This document shows, in pieces, positions 10,298-19,840 of a stretch of DNA of 64,000 nucleotides. The position numbers and the translations under genes are program-made. The notes below the pieces were generated by a model. That model worked only from the letters and a program-made list of their open reading frames with translations, searched no databases and was not told where the DNA came from. The stretch comes from CAZCTC01 sp964501335. Lineage in GTDB: Bacteria; Chloroflexota; Anaerolineae; B4-G1; SLSP01. How positions within the stretch are numbered: the stretch's first letter is position 1; every line of letters starts with the position of its first letter. The stretch is from NCBI GenBank assembly GCA_964501335.1, contig CAZCTC010000006.1, forward strand, positions 1 through 64,000, given 5' to 3'.

Positions 10298-10366
10298 CGT
10301 GCGGTTAATCTGGGAAAAGCCCATATTTTGGCGGCTTCAGAAAGCCGCCAAAAATATGAATAAAAA
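10298..10366. repeat. Stem-loop element, copy 1 (upstream of second drmMI)
   Basis: Contains CATATTTTGGCGGCTT, a short loop, then AAGCCGCCAAAAATATG, a 16-bp stem with one bulged base. It is flanked by CGTGCGGTTAATCTGGG on the left and AATAAAA on the right. The same unit recurs at 16204-16274 with an extra C:G pair in the stem. It lies about 125 bases before the second methyltransferase. The rest of the 318-base gap (10174-10491) holds nothing I recognise. It could be a leader structure, a processing site or a miniature mobile element; no T-run follows. Confidence 0.75.
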
Positions 10367-10491
10367 ACTCTCTCTGCCTGCTTCGCACAGCGCGTCGTTT
10401 TGAGCCAAACAAAAGCCTGGTGCGGGACGCTAAAACACTAACCGCACAGATACCTGCACTCACCATCGAAACCACATCCAAGAGGTCATGA

Positions 10492-13400
10492 ATGTCCATC
10501 GCCCGCCATCACGCCGAATGGCTTTCCTTATTAGAAATCTCCGGCCCCTTCCTCTCGCTGCCGGTCTTGCTGCGCGCCTTTCCCCAGGGACTCGACTCCG
10601 CCGACGCCGGACTGAACGCCGAGCTGCGCCTGGCTTACGATGAATGGCTGGACAACCAGGGCGGCCTGCATCCCGATCCCGAGATCCACCGCGCCTGGGC
10701 AAACTGGGTCCTGGGCCGGCTCTTGAACCTGCCGCCCCAGGCTCTCCTCGCAACACCCCCCCTTCCTTCATTAACAATACGGGTGGCTGAAGAGAGCGAA
10801 ACGCTCCGCCCCGACCTCACCCTGGTCGAGCCGGGTGCGCCGGACCGGGTACGGCTGCTCGTGCAGATCTATCCCCCCGCGGTGAATCTGGAAGGCCGCC
10901 TCCCCGGCTCCCGTTGGAGCGCCTCGCCCGCGACCCGCATGATGACGCTGCTGCGCGCCTCCGGCGTCCGGCTGGGACTCGTGACCAACGGCGAGCGGTG
11001 GATGCTGGTCGATGCGCCCGCCGACGGCACGACCGGCTTTACCTCCTGGTACGCGGCGCTCTGGCTGGAAGAACCGCTCACGCTGCGCGCTTTCCGCTCG
11101 CTGCTGAGCGCCTATCGCTTCTTCGGCGTCCCCGACAACGAAACGCTCCCCCATCTACTGACCGCCAGCATCGCCGATCAGCAGGAAGTGACCGATCAGC
11201 TCGGCCTGCAAGTGCGCGCCGCGGTGGAAGTGCTGCTCCAGGCGCTCGACCGCGCCGATCGGGACGCCGGCGGCCGGCTCTTGCAGGCCCTGCCCCCCGA
11301 ACAGCTCTACGAAGCCGCCCTCAAGGTGATGATGCGTTTAGTCTTCCTCCTCTGCGCCGAAGAGCGCGGCATGCTCCCCCTCGACGATCCTTTCTATGGA
11401 CAGAACTACGCCGTCTCGACGCTTCAGGCCCAACTGCGCGAGGCCGCCGATCAGGCCGGCGAAGAGGTGCTGGAACACCGGCACGATGCCTGGAGCCGGC
11501 TCCTTGCCACCTTCCGCGCGGTCCACGGCGGCATCCGCCACGACCGCCTGACCCTGCCCGCCTACGGCGGCAGCCTCTTCGATCCCGATGCGCTTCCCTT
11601 CCTCGAAGGCCGCACGGCCGGTGCCGATTGGCAGAGCGCGGCCGCCCATCCGCTGCCGGTCGATAACCGCACGGTGCTGCACCTGCTCGAAGCGCTGCAA
11701 ATCCTCCAGGTACGGCTCTCCGGCGGCTCCGCCGAAGCCCGGCGGCTCAGCTTCCGCGCCCTCGACATCGAGCAGATCGGCCATGTCTATGAAGGGCTGC
11801 TCGATCACACGGCCCGCCGCGCCGCCGAACCGATCCTCGGGCTGGCCGGCGCCAAAGGCCAGGAACCCGAGATCCCCCTGTCCCGCCTGGAAACGCCGGC
11901 GGCAAAAAACGAAACCGCCCTGCTCGATTTCTTACAGGAAACCACCGGCCGCTCCGAATCGGCGCTGCGCAAACTGCTGGGAAGCGCCCCTGAGACAGTC
12001 GATCCCCGGCTGCGTTCGGCCTGCGGCAACGACGCCGCCCTTTTGCAGCGCCTCCTGCCCTTCGCCGGCCTGCTGCGCGAGGATTCCTACGGCCGGCCCG
12101 TGGTGATCCGCAGCGGCAGCCTCTACGTCACCTCGGGGAACACCCGCCGCGCCACCGGCACCCACTATACCCCCCGCGCCCTGACCGAACCGATTGTCGC
12201 CCACACGCTGGAGCCCCAGGTCTATCGCGGCCCGGCCGAGGGGCTGCCCCGCGAGCAATGGAGCCTGCGCCCGCCCGAGGAAATCCTCGCCCTGCGCGTC
12301 TGCGATATGGCGATGGGCTCCGGAGCCTTCCTGGTGCAGGCCTGCCGCTATCTCTCCGAACACCTCGTCGAATCCTGGGAACGCGAACCCGGGAATTCAG
12401 ACCCGGCGCCTTTGCGGGAGGCTGCGACGGCCGAGGAACGGTTGGCCGTCGCCCGCCGCCTCGTCGCCGACCGCTGTCTCTACGGGGTGGATAAGAACCC
12501 GCTGGCCGTGGAGATGGCCAAACTCTCCCTCTGGCTGATCACCCTCGACCGCGGCCGCCCCTTCACCTTCCTGGATCATGCCCTGAAGTCGGGTGATTCC
12601 ATCGTCGGCGTGGGGATCGATCAACTCACCTGCTGGAATCTGGAAGGCAAGGGCGACCGGCAATGGATCACCGACGACCTCTACTCCGACATTCAGACGA
12701 TGATCGGGCTGCGGCAGGAGATCGAAGCCACGCCGATCGTCGATATCCGCGACCAGAAACACAAAGCCTACCTGCTGACCCGGGCCGATGCCCTGGCCCA
12801 CGACCTGAAAACCGGCGCCGACATGCTGATCGGCGCTTATTACACCCCCCTCCCCGAAGCCCAACGCGCCCCGCTCCGCGACGCCCTGCTGGCCGCCTTC
12901 CGCAAAGGCCAAAGCCTCACGCCCGAAGAAGCCGCTGCCGCCGATCTGGCCGGCCTCCGCCCCTTCCACTGGGAGCTGGAATTCCCCGAAATCTTCAACG
13001 ACGACCGCCCCGGCTTCGACGCCTTTGTCGGGAATCCGCCCTTTATCGGGGGGCGGCGCATCCGCGAAACCCTGGGAGATCGTTACCGCGACCTGCTTTA
13101 CAGCCTTTACGCCGGCTCCAGCGGCAACGCCGATTACAGCGCCTTCTTCTTCCTGCGCGCCTTCGAGCTGCTGCGCCCCGGCGGGACGCTGGGATTGATC
13201 GCCACCAACACCATCGCCCAGGGAGACACCCGCCTGACCGGATTGGATAACATCCTGGCCCGGGGAGGAACGATCTACCGGGCCGACAACAACGCCCCCT
13301 GGCCCGGCGAAGCGGCGGTGGTAGTGGATGTCGTTCACATCGCCAGAGGAAAAATGGAACCGCCTCTTGTATTAGATAACAATCACGTTTCCTATATTTC

Positions 13401-14460
13401 CAGTTTTCTAAATAATCGCCAATCGTTAGGAGAACCTTATGCACTAACAGAAAATGATGGCAAAAGCCATATGGGATCAAACGTAGTAGGATTAGGTTTT
13501 GTATTATCTCCACAAGAAGCTGAAGACCTTATAATCAAAAATCCTCTCAACAAAGATGTATTGTTCCCTTATTTAAACGGTGAAGATTTAAATAGTCGTC
13601 CGGATCAATCACCCAGTCGCTGGATCATTAATTTTTTCGACTGGCCTTTGGAAAAAGCTGAGCAATACCCGGATTGCATGGATATTATAAAAACCAAAGT
13701 TTATCCTGAACGAAAATCAAAAGAAGGAAGTTATGCAAAACTTTGGTGGCAATATGGACGACGACAAGAAAGGCTATACGAAGCTATCGCCCCACTCAAA
13801 CAAGTATTAATTAGATCACGCGTAAGCAGTACTCATGCGCCTGTATTTGTCCCTGTAGGGTGGATATATTCCGAAGCAACCATTGTTTTTGCTTTCGATG
13901 ATTATTTTCGCTTCGCAGTTATACAATCATCCTCTCATGAATGTTGGGTTCGCCAATATGCTTCTACATTAAAAGGGGATACCCGTTATTCACCTACTGA
14001 CGTCTTCGAGAATTTTCCATTTCCGAATTCTTCTAATACCAAATCTTTGGAACTTCTCGGAGAACAATACCATGAACACCGGCACCAAATTATGATAAGC
14101 CGGCAAAAAGGATTGACCGCCACCTACAACCGCTTCCACAACCCTCAGGAAACGGCGGCCGACATCGCCCGGCTGCGCGAGCTGCACATCGCCATGGATC
14201 AGGCCGTCGCCTCCGCCTACGGCTGGGCCAACCTCGATCTGGGCCACGGCTTCCACGAAACCCCGCAGGGAGTGCGCTACACCCTCAGCGAACCGGCCCG
14301 CCGGGAAGTGCTCGACCGGCTGCTGGCCCTCAACCACCAGCGCCATGAAGAAGAGGTCAAAGCGCAGGAAGCGACCGCCCTCAAACCGGCGGGGAAATCC
14401 GGCGGCAAAAAAAACCGCCCATCCAAACCCGAACCGCCGGCCATGGAAAGATTGTTTTGA
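10492..14460 (+). CDS. drmMI: DrmMI-like N6-adenine DNA methyltransferase, copy 2
   Basis: A 1,322-residue paralogue of the preceding gene, starting at ATG 10492 behind AGAGGT. It aligns end to end: same N-terminus (AEWLSLLEISGPFLSLPVLL), motif I DMAMGSGAF near residue 605, motif IV GNPPFIGG near 848, and the same C-terminal AYGW...GFHETPQGVRYTLSEPA block. The exception is roughly residues 950-1186 (13340-14060), where the DNA becomes AT-rich and the protein diverges apart from short anchors such as FPYLNGEDLNS and YPDCM. This fits a tandem duplication followed by exchange of the target-recognition region, giving two methylation specificities in one DISARM locus. A HEPN/Toprim gene follows after 18 bases. 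Methylase family is certain; role in DISARM is inferred from context. Confidence 0.85.
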   Translation: MSIARHHAEWLSLLEISGPFLSLPVLLRAFPQGLDSADAGLNAELRLAYDEWLDNQGGLHPDPEIHRAWANWVLGRLLNLPPQALLATPPLPSLTIRVAEESETLRPDLTLVEPGAPDRVRLLVQIYPPAVNLEGRLPGSRWSASPATRMMTLLRASGVRLGLVTNGERWMLVDAPADGTTGFTSWYAALWLEEPLTLRAFRSLLSAYRFFGVPDNETLPHLLTASIADQQEVTDQLGLQVRAAVEVLLQALDRADRDAGGRLLQALPPEQLYEAALKVMMRLVFLLCAEERGMLPLDDPFYGQNYAVSTLQAQLREAADQAGEEVLEHRHDAWSRLLATFRAVHGGIRHDRLTLPAYGGSLFDPDALPFLEGRTAGADWQSAAAHPLPVDNRTVLHLLEALQILQVRLSGGSAEARRLSFRALDIEQIGHVYEGLLDHTARRAAEPILGLAGAKGQEPEIPLSRLETPAAKNETALLDFLQETTGRSESALRKLLGSAPETVDPRLRSACGNDAALLQRLLPFAGLLREDSYGRPVVIRSGSLYVTSGNTRRATGTHYTPRALTEPIVAHTLEPQVYRGPAEGLPREQWSLRPPEEILALRVCDMAMGSGAFLVQACRYLSEHLVESWEREPGNSDPAPLREAATAEERLAVARRLVADRCLYGVDKNPLAVEMAKLSLWLITLDRGRPFTFLDHALKSGDSIVGVGIDQLTCWNLEGKGDRQWITDDLYSDIQTMIGLRQEIEATPIVDIRDQKHKAYLLTRADALAHDLKTGADMLIGAYYTPLPEAQRAPLRDALLAAFRKGQSLTPEEAAAADLAGLRPFHWELEFPEIFNDDRPGFDAFVGNPPFIGGRRIRETLGDRYRDLLYSLYAGSSGNADYSAFFFLRAFELLRPGGTLGLIATNTIAQGDTRLTGLDNILARGGTIYRADNNAPWPGEAAVVVDVVHIARGKMEPPLVLDNNHVSYISSFLNNRQSLGEPYALTENDGKSHMGSNVVGLGFVLSPQEAEDLIIKNPLNKDVLFPYLNGEDLNSRPDQSPSRWIINFFDWPLEKAEQYPDCMDIIKTKVYPERKSKEGSYAKLWWQYGRRQERLYEAIAPLKQVLIRSRVSSTHAPVFVPVGWIYSEATIVFAFDDYFRFAVIQSSSHECWVRQYASTLKGDTRYSPTDVFENFPFPNSSNTKSLELLGEQYHEHRHQIMISRQKGLTATYNRFHNPQETAADIARLRELHIAMDQAVASAYGWANLDLGHGFHETPQGVRYTLSEPARREVLDRLLALNHQRHEEEVKAQEATALKPAGKSGGKKNRPSKPEPPAMERLF

Positions 14461-14478
14461 AAAGGAAAGGAAATAAAA

Positions 14479-15831
14479 ATGAGCGCACTATCTTTATACA
14501 TAAACAAGCATCTTTTTTACAATTCCGGTAGTTCTCAATTGCTTTCGCTTTTCCTGGGAACGAAAAAAAAGGAAAACTCAAGCTGGGAATATCTTTCTAC
14601 CGTTGAAGAAATAAAAAAGAGACTGGATATAATGGGATATTCTATAGAAAATGCCGAAAAAAAATTCCAGGATGGAATTGAACACTTCGTAAAAAAAGAA
14701 AAAAATTCCTTAAGCGATTCGGAGATTGAAAATTGCCGAAAATTGACCCTCGATTTGTGGATTCAATCCATAAAAGAAATCTTCGATCAAAATATAGACC
14801 GTCACAATCTCGAAGAAAAAATCAAAACCTCTGATGCCGACTTACAGTTCTCGATTAGTTTTCTTCTTGATCAACCTGATTTTGAATGCATCGCTGGCAT
14901 GCAATCGTTTAATGAAGTAACAGAAGAAATGGAAAAAGTACAGGCATCATCTATTTTGATGACCTTGCGAGGTTATTTATGGGGATTCGCAATTGAAGAA
15001 ACACCCCCTTCTTACGAAGAAAATCAAAGGTCAGATTTCGATTACAATCATCCATTTTTCGTGCTGCGTTTAGCCTTAGAACATCTCAATAAAGATTATG
15101 AAATTTTATTGGATTGCAACTATTTTATTGAAAACGAAATTGGCTTTCATGATGCTGAATTTTTAAACGATCAGGATCTTTTCGAAAGATATACGAAATT
15201 CGAAAAAATAATAGTTCTCTGCGAAGGTACAACTGACGGGTGGCTGATAGAAAAAACCTTACAAACCCACTACCCTTATTTATGTCCCTATTATTACTTC
15301 ATGGATTTCAATAAGTTTAACGTACAAGGAGGAGCCTCCTCTCTGGTTTCTTTCGCAAAAGCATTTGCTGGCGCCGGCATTCGCAATAGGATCCTTGTTA
15401 TCGTTGATAATGACGCAGCAGGAACTCAAGCAGAACAAGCTCTTTTATCTCTGAAATTACCTTCCAATTTCCATATACTTAAACTACCCCACCTCTCCAT
15501 GGCTGAAAATTATCCCGCTCATAATGTCCCTGATGGGAATATTGTTAATTGCAACATTAATGGACTAGCCTGCAGCATTGAACTCTATTTAGGGAGAGAT
15601 ATTCTTACAGATCAAAACGGTCAATTAATACCAATTCAATGGAATGCATTTAATCCAAAAACTAAATCATATCAAGGCGAAATAACAAACAAAGCTCAAA
15701 TTCAAGAAAAATACTCTGAATTAATGGATAAACTCGAGCGAAATTCACAACCCTCTGATCATGATTGGGAACCCATGGAACTCCTTTTAAAAAGCATGTC
15801 CAGAGCCTTTATGAATTCTTATAACCTATGA
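14479..15831 (+). CDS. HEPN/Toprim-associated domain protein (candidate nuclease)
   Basis: A 450-residue protein, ATG at 14479 with AGGAAAGGAAATAAAA just upstream, 18 bases after the second methyltransferase. The C-terminal half is a Toprim fold: hydrophobic strand plus LCEGTTDGW near residue 248 (catalytic Glu), then VIVDNDAAGTQAE near 310 (the DxD pair). Conserved flanking blocks such as YYYFMDFNKFNVQGGA and NGLACSIELYLG match, from memory, proteins annotated as HEPN/Toprim-associated. The N-terminal 230 residues are helical and lysine/glutamate-rich. Toprim proteins of this sort (OLD-like) are metal-dependent nucleases in conflict systems. The gene is visibly AT-rich against its GC-rich neighbours and is not a canonical DISARM component. 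It is therefore probably a later insertion, perhaps an accessory effector or a replacement for the missing DrmC nuclease (inference). Confidence 0.75.
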   Translation: MSALSLYINKHLFYNSGSSQLLSLFLGTKKKENSSWEYLSTVEEIKKRLDIMGYSIENAEKKFQDGIEHFVKKEKNSLSDSEIENCRKLTLDLWIQSIKEIFDQNIDRHNLEEKIKTSDADLQFSISFLLDQPDFECIAGMQSFNEVTEEMEKVQASSILMTLRGYLWGFAIEETPPSYEENQRSDFDYNHPFFVLRLALEHLNKDYEILLDCNYFIENEIGFHDAEFLNDQDLFERYTKFEKIIVLCEGTTDGWLIEKTLQTHYPYLCPYYYFMDFNKFNVQGGASSLVSFAKAFAGAGIRNRILVIVDNDAAGTQAEQALLSLKLPSNFHILKLPHLSMAENYPAHNVPDGNIVNCNINGLACSIELYLGRDILTDQNGQLIPIQWNAFNPKTKSYQGEITNKAQIQEKYSELMDKLERNSQPSDHDWEPMELLLKSMSRAFMNSYNL

Positions 15832-15995
15832 GAAACACCCTTCCATGAAGAAAAACAAAACCTATTCCCTTTGTAATGGCCTTTAAAAAATTAATTCGGG
15901 AACGGGAAAAGCGCGGGCGAAGGGGCAAATTACCTTACGCCCGGGGTTGATGGTCTTTTAAAATTAAATCCGGTAATAGAAAAATCGCCGGGGCC

Positions 15996-16113
15996 GCCCG
16001 GGGTTGAAACCCCGGGCTCACTTACGACGCCCTTTCAGGGCTTAAGAAGGCTTCGCCGCAGGTATTTTCAGCCCCGAAGGGGCGACCTTAAGGTAGCCTG
16101 GGGCTGAAGCCCC
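15996..16113. repeat. Cluster of short palindromic intergenic repeats
   Basis: Five consecutive hairpins: GCCCGGGGTT/AACCCCGGGC (15996-16017), GCCCTTTCAGGGC (16029-16041), GCCCCGAAGGGGC (16071-16083), ACCTTAAGGT (16085-16094) and GGGGCTGAAGCCCC (16100-16113). They fill the middle of the 501-base gap (15832-16332) between the HEPN/Toprim gene and drmA. The array resembles dispersed REP-like intergenic repeats (recollection). No coding sequence is supported in this gap. Confidence 0.7.
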
Positions 16114-16203
16114 AAGGCGAGGCGGATTTCGCTACGCGCGGGAAGTAAGGATATTACCGGATTATTTCCTTAAAAGCATAAGCCCATGGCTATAAATAAC
16201 GAC

Positions 16204-16274
16204 CGTGCGATCAGTCTGGGAAAAAAGCCCATATTTTCGGCGGCTTTCTGAAGCCGCCGAAAATATGAATAAAA
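16204..16274. repeat. Stem-loop element, copy 2 (upstream of drmA)
   Basis: A perfect 17-bp stem, CATATTTTCGGCGGCTT with loop TCTG and its exact complement, within a 70-base unit homologous to 10298-10366 (shared CGTGCG, TCTGGGAAAA, GCCCATATTTT, AATATGAATAAAA). It ends about 58 bases before the drmA start. Compared with copy 1 the stem has gained a C:G pair, so pairing is preserved despite sequence change. Confidence 0.8.
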
Positions 16275-16332
16275 GATTATTTTCTTAAAGACCCTTATCC
16301 CGGCGCGATTCAGACAGATCAAGGAGAGTACC

Positions 16333-19300
16333 ATGCCCACTTCACTTGAAATTCGGGAATCCCTGGAAGCCGCCGTCATCGCCCGGCTGCTCGGCCCGGC
16401 CGGCGGACCGGATGAAATCGTGATCGGACGTAACGTCAGCGATCACTACCTGGTGGGCCGCCTGGCCCCCAAAGGCCAGCACGCCGTTCCCGAAGAACTC
16501 GACGAAGACCGGATCGTCGAGAGCGACGGCGACGAAGGCATCCCGGAAGCGCCGCCCCCCAAAGCCGCCACCCTCCTCCCCGCCTCCATCGGCATGACCT
16601 TTGCCGTCTCCGGCACCACCCCCGAACTCCAGATCACCGCCCGCTGGGGCCGCTACGAACGCATCGCGCTGCCGCAGGAAGAAACCGACAAACCCCTACC
16701 CAAAAACGGCTGGCAACGGATTCCGCTGGCGGCCGTCTCCGAACCGCTCCCCCTCAAGCCCGGCCGGCTGCCCGATTGGATCCCCGATCCCAACCGTCCC
16801 GGCGTCGTGGTCATGGGCCGGGTCCGCCGCCTCGGCGCCCAATGGATCGTCACCCTCTTCCTGGTCAACGGCCAGCAATCGCCGCGCACTCAAAAAGATA
16901 CCGCCTGGATCTTCCAACCGGAACTCAGCGTCGCCGCCCCCGACGGCGCGCCCTGCTTTGAACGCCCGCCGCAGCCGTTCAGCGCCGAAGAGCCCGACCA
17001 GCAACTGCTCGCCATGCTCTACCGCCGCGACATCCAGTTCGCCGTCGGCCACAGCGTCGCCGTCCATACCGAAATCGCGCCGGACTGTTACGATCGCGCC
17101 GTCCGGCTCACCACCACCTTCATGCCCACCTGCGATATCCCTCAGGTCACCGCTCCTACCGCCGCCGAAATCCCGGCGCTGGCCGGCCTGATCCTGGAGA
17201 TGAAAACCCTGGCCGAAATCCCCGACGGAAATTTCACTGCCGCCCTGGCCCCCCTGGCCGAGGCCTATCAAAGCTGGATCGCCGACCTGCAAAGCCGGCT
17301 CGATCCCCCCGAAGCCGATCTGCTGCCCTATCTGGAAACCGCCGAAAAAGCTATCCTTAACTGCCGAACCGCCCTCACCCGCATCCGGGCCGGAATCGCC
17401 CTCCTGGATGCCGATCCGCAGGCCGCCGCCGCCTTCCGCTTTGCCAATCGCGCCATGTACCAGCAGCGGCTCCACAGCGAATACGCCGCCTGCACCCGCC
17501 GCGGTGACCCCATCGAAATAACAGAGCTGGAAAAACCGGGCCGTTACACCTGGCGCGTCTTCCAGCTGGCCTTCATTCTGATCAACCTGCCGGCGCTCAC
17601 CGATCCCCACCATCCCGACCGCACCGGAGAGGCCGCCATCGCCGATCTCCTCTGGTTCCCCACCGGCGGCGGCAAGACCGAAGCCTACCTCGGCGTGACC
17701 GCCTACGTCCTGGCCATGCGCCGCCTGCAAAAAGATCTCGGCGAACGCTCCAGCCAGGCCGGCGTCGCCGTCTTGATGCGCTACACCCTGCGGCTGCTCA
17801 CCCTTCAGCAATTCCAGCGCGCCGCCGCCCTCATCTGCGCCTGCGAAATCATCCGCCGCGAAAATCCGGAAAGGTGGGGCGAAGAGCCCTTCCGGCTGGG
17901 CCTCTGGGTCGGCCGGCACAGCACGCCCAATTGGACGCAAGAGGCCGATGAAGCCGTCAAAGATCTCAAGAAAAACGCCTTCACCCGCGACGGCACCCCC
18001 CATCAAATCACCACCTGCCCCTGGTGTGGCAGCCCCATCCTTCCCGGGCGGGATATCATCGTCGAATTGCCCGAGCAGGGGCGGGGCCGCACCTTCATCT
18101 ACTGCGGCGACGAACTGGGCCACTGCCCCTTCTCCCGCAAGCAATCCCCCGACGAAGGCATTCCCGCCCTCGTCGTCGACGAAGAGATCTACCGCCGGCT
18201 GCCCGCGCTGCTCATCTCCACCGTCGATAAATTCGCCCAGATGCCCTGGAACGGCCGCACCGCCATGCTCTTCGGTCAGGTCAACGGCTACTGCGAACGC
18301 CACGGCTACTGCTCCCCCGAAATCCCGGACAGCTCCCATCAGGCCAAAGGAGCGCACCCCAAATCCCGGATTCTCCCCCTCTCGCCCCTTCGCCCTCCCG
18401 ATCTGATCATCCAGGATGAATTACATCTCATCAGCGGTCCGCTGGGCACACTGGTCGGCCTTTACGAAACCGCCGTCGATCGGCTGGCATCCTGGGATCT
18501 GGACGGCATCACCATCCATCCCAAAATCATCGCCTCCACCGCCACCATTCGCCGGGCCGAGCGCCAGGTCCGCAATCTTTTCCAGCGCGATCTCCAGGTT
18601 TTCCCGCCTCAGGGGCTCGATGTGGCCGACAACTTCTTCTCCCGCCGACGTGCGCCCGGCAAACAATATCCGGGCCGCCGTTATCTGGGGCTCTGCGCCC
18701 CGGGAACCCGCTTCAAGACCGCCCTGATCCAAACCTACATCACCTTCCTGGCCGCCACCCAGCGGCTCTACAATCAGTACGGATCAGCGGTCGATCCCTG
18801 GATGACGTTGGTCGGCTATTTCAACTCCCTGCGAGAGCTGGGAGGGATGCGCCGCGCCGTGGACGATACCGTCGCCACCCGCCTGCATCACGAGGTCCAA
18901 CGCTCCATCGACCTGGGCCGGGTCGAAGAACTGACCTCCCGTAAAAATGCCGCCGACATCCCCAAAGTCCTGGATCGGCTGGAAGTTGAGTTTCAGCCCC
19001 AGAAAGGGGGCGCAAAAAGCGGGAATAAAACCACCCCCTGGCCCATCGACGTTCTGCTGGCCACCAACATGATCTCAGTCGGCGTCGATGTCAGCCGGCT
19101 GGGATTGATGGTGGTGGGCAGCCAGCCCAAAAATACCGCCGAATATATCCAGGCCACCAGCCGCGTCGGCCGGCAACAGCCGGGGTTGATCTGCACCGTC
19201 TACAACTGGACCCGGCCCCGCGACCTGAGCCATTACGAAAGTTTTGAACACTATCACGCCACCTTCTACCAACATGTCGAGCCGCTCTCCCTCACGCCCT

Positions 19301-19773
19301 TCTCTCCGCAGGCCCTGCGCCGGGGCTTAAGCGCCGTGCTCGTCTCCCTAGTCCGGCTGGCCGGCATGGAATTCAATGCCAATCAGGGCGCCGAAAAGAT
19401 CACCGAAGAGGCGCCCCTCATCCAGAGCGCCCTGGAGACCATTCGAAAACGGGCCAACGTCATCGGCGGCGCCGGCATCGAAACCCTGGTCGCCGACGAA
19501 TTACAAAAACGCCTGGAAAACTGGCTCCACCGCGCCCAGACCCGGGGCTCCCACCTGGGCTATCAAGAAAAAAAAGAAGATGGGCGCACCCTCATCAACC
19601 TGTTGGAAAAAGCCAGCCGGGACTGGAAAACCTTCACCTGCCTCAACTCCCTCCGCGATGTCGAACCGGGCATCCATCTTCTGTTGGAAGACTACGGCCT
19701 CGACGCAACCGATCAGCCCGACTGGACCTTCGGCAAAAGAGACCCCAATCCGGTAACCGAAGAAGATGAATAA
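16333..19773 (+). CDS. drmA: DrmA: DISARM helicase
   Basis: A 1,146-residue superfamily 2 helicase. ATG at 16333 follows AAGGAGAGTACC. Walker A is FPTGGGKTEAYLG near residue 442, Walker B is DELHLISGPLG near 695, and motif VI lies in YIQATSRVGRQQPG near 941. A CPWCGSP knuckle near 562 suggests a zinc site inserted between lobes. The N-terminal 400 residues are unlike standard helicases, as expected for DrmA. Family knowledge: DrmA and DrmB form the complex that binds and translocates on unmethylated phage DNA in DISARM. drmB follows after 67 bases. Assignment is supported by motif order, size and the adjacent drmB, drmD and methylases. Confidence 0.9.
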   Translation: MPTSLEIRESLEAAVIARLLGPAGGPDEIVIGRNVSDHYLVGRLAPKGQHAVPEELDEDRIVESDGDEGIPEAPPPKAATLLPASIGMTFAVSGTTPELQITARWGRYERIALPQEETDKPLPKNGWQRIPLAAVSEPLPLKPGRLPDWIPDPNRPGVVVMGRVRRLGAQWIVTLFLVNGQQSPRTQKDTAWIFQPELSVAAPDGAPCFERPPQPFSAEEPDQQLLAMLYRRDIQFAVGHSVAVHTEIAPDCYDRAVRLTTTFMPTCDIPQVTAPTAAEIPALAGLILEMKTLAEIPDGNFTAALAPLAEAYQSWIADLQSRLDPPEADLLPYLETAEKAILNCRTALTRIRAGIALLDADPQAAAAFRFANRAMYQQRLHSEYAACTRRGDPIEITELEKPGRYTWRVFQLAFILINLPALTDPHHPDRTGEAAIADLLWFPTGGGKTEAYLGVTAYVLAMRRLQKDLGERSSQAGVAVLMRYTLRLLTLQQFQRAAALICACEIIRRENPERWGEEPFRLGLWVGRHSTPNWTQEADEAVKDLKKNAFTRDGTPHQITTCPWCGSPILPGRDIIVELPEQGRGRTFIYCGDELGHCPFSRKQSPDEGIPALVVDEEIYRRLPALLISTVDKFAQMPWNGRTAMLFGQVNGYCERHGYCSPEIPDSSHQAKGAHPKSRILPLSPLRPPDLIIQDELHLISGPLGTLVGLYETAVDRLASWDLDGITIHPKIIASTATIRRAERQVRNLFQRDLQVFPPQGLDVADNFFSRRRAPGKQYPGRRYLGLCAPGTRFKTALIQTYITFLAATQRLYNQYGSAVDPWMTLVGYFNSLRELGGMRRAVDDTVATRLHHEVQRSIDLGRVEELTSRKNAADIPKVLDRLEVEFQPQKGGAKSGNKTTPWPIDVLLATNMISVGVDVSRLGLMVVGSQPKNTAEYIQATSRVGRQQPGLICTVYNWTRPRDLSHYESFEHYHATFYQHVEPLSLTPFSPQALRRGLSAVLVSLVRLAGMEFNANQGAEKITEEAPLIQSALETIRKRANVIGGAGIETLVADELQKRLENWLHRAQTRGSHLGYQEKKEDGRTLINLLEKASRDWKTFTCLNSLRDVEPGIHLLLEDYGLDATDQPDWTFGKRDPNPVTEEDE

Positions 19774-19826
19774 GTCGTAAGCGCCCGCCATGAACAACCG
19801 TACAAGTCGAAAATTCAACCTGGATT

Positions 19827-19833
19827 AAGGGAG
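19827..19833 (+). promoter_or_regulatory. Ribosome binding site deciding the drmB start
   Basis: AAGGGAG ends one base before an in-frame ATG at 19835 and 7 bases before a second ATG at 19841. Only the second has workable spacing, so drmB is called from 19841. Confidence 0.7.
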
Positions 19834-19840
19834 TATGCTG

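Noticed and set aside
6178..14460. BREX system with PglX methylases
   Set aside because: No pglZ, brxC or brxL genes; drmA, drmB and the SNF2 helicase define DISARM instead.
15996..16113. CRISPR array
   Set aside because: The hairpins differ from each other and there are no regular spacers or cas genes.
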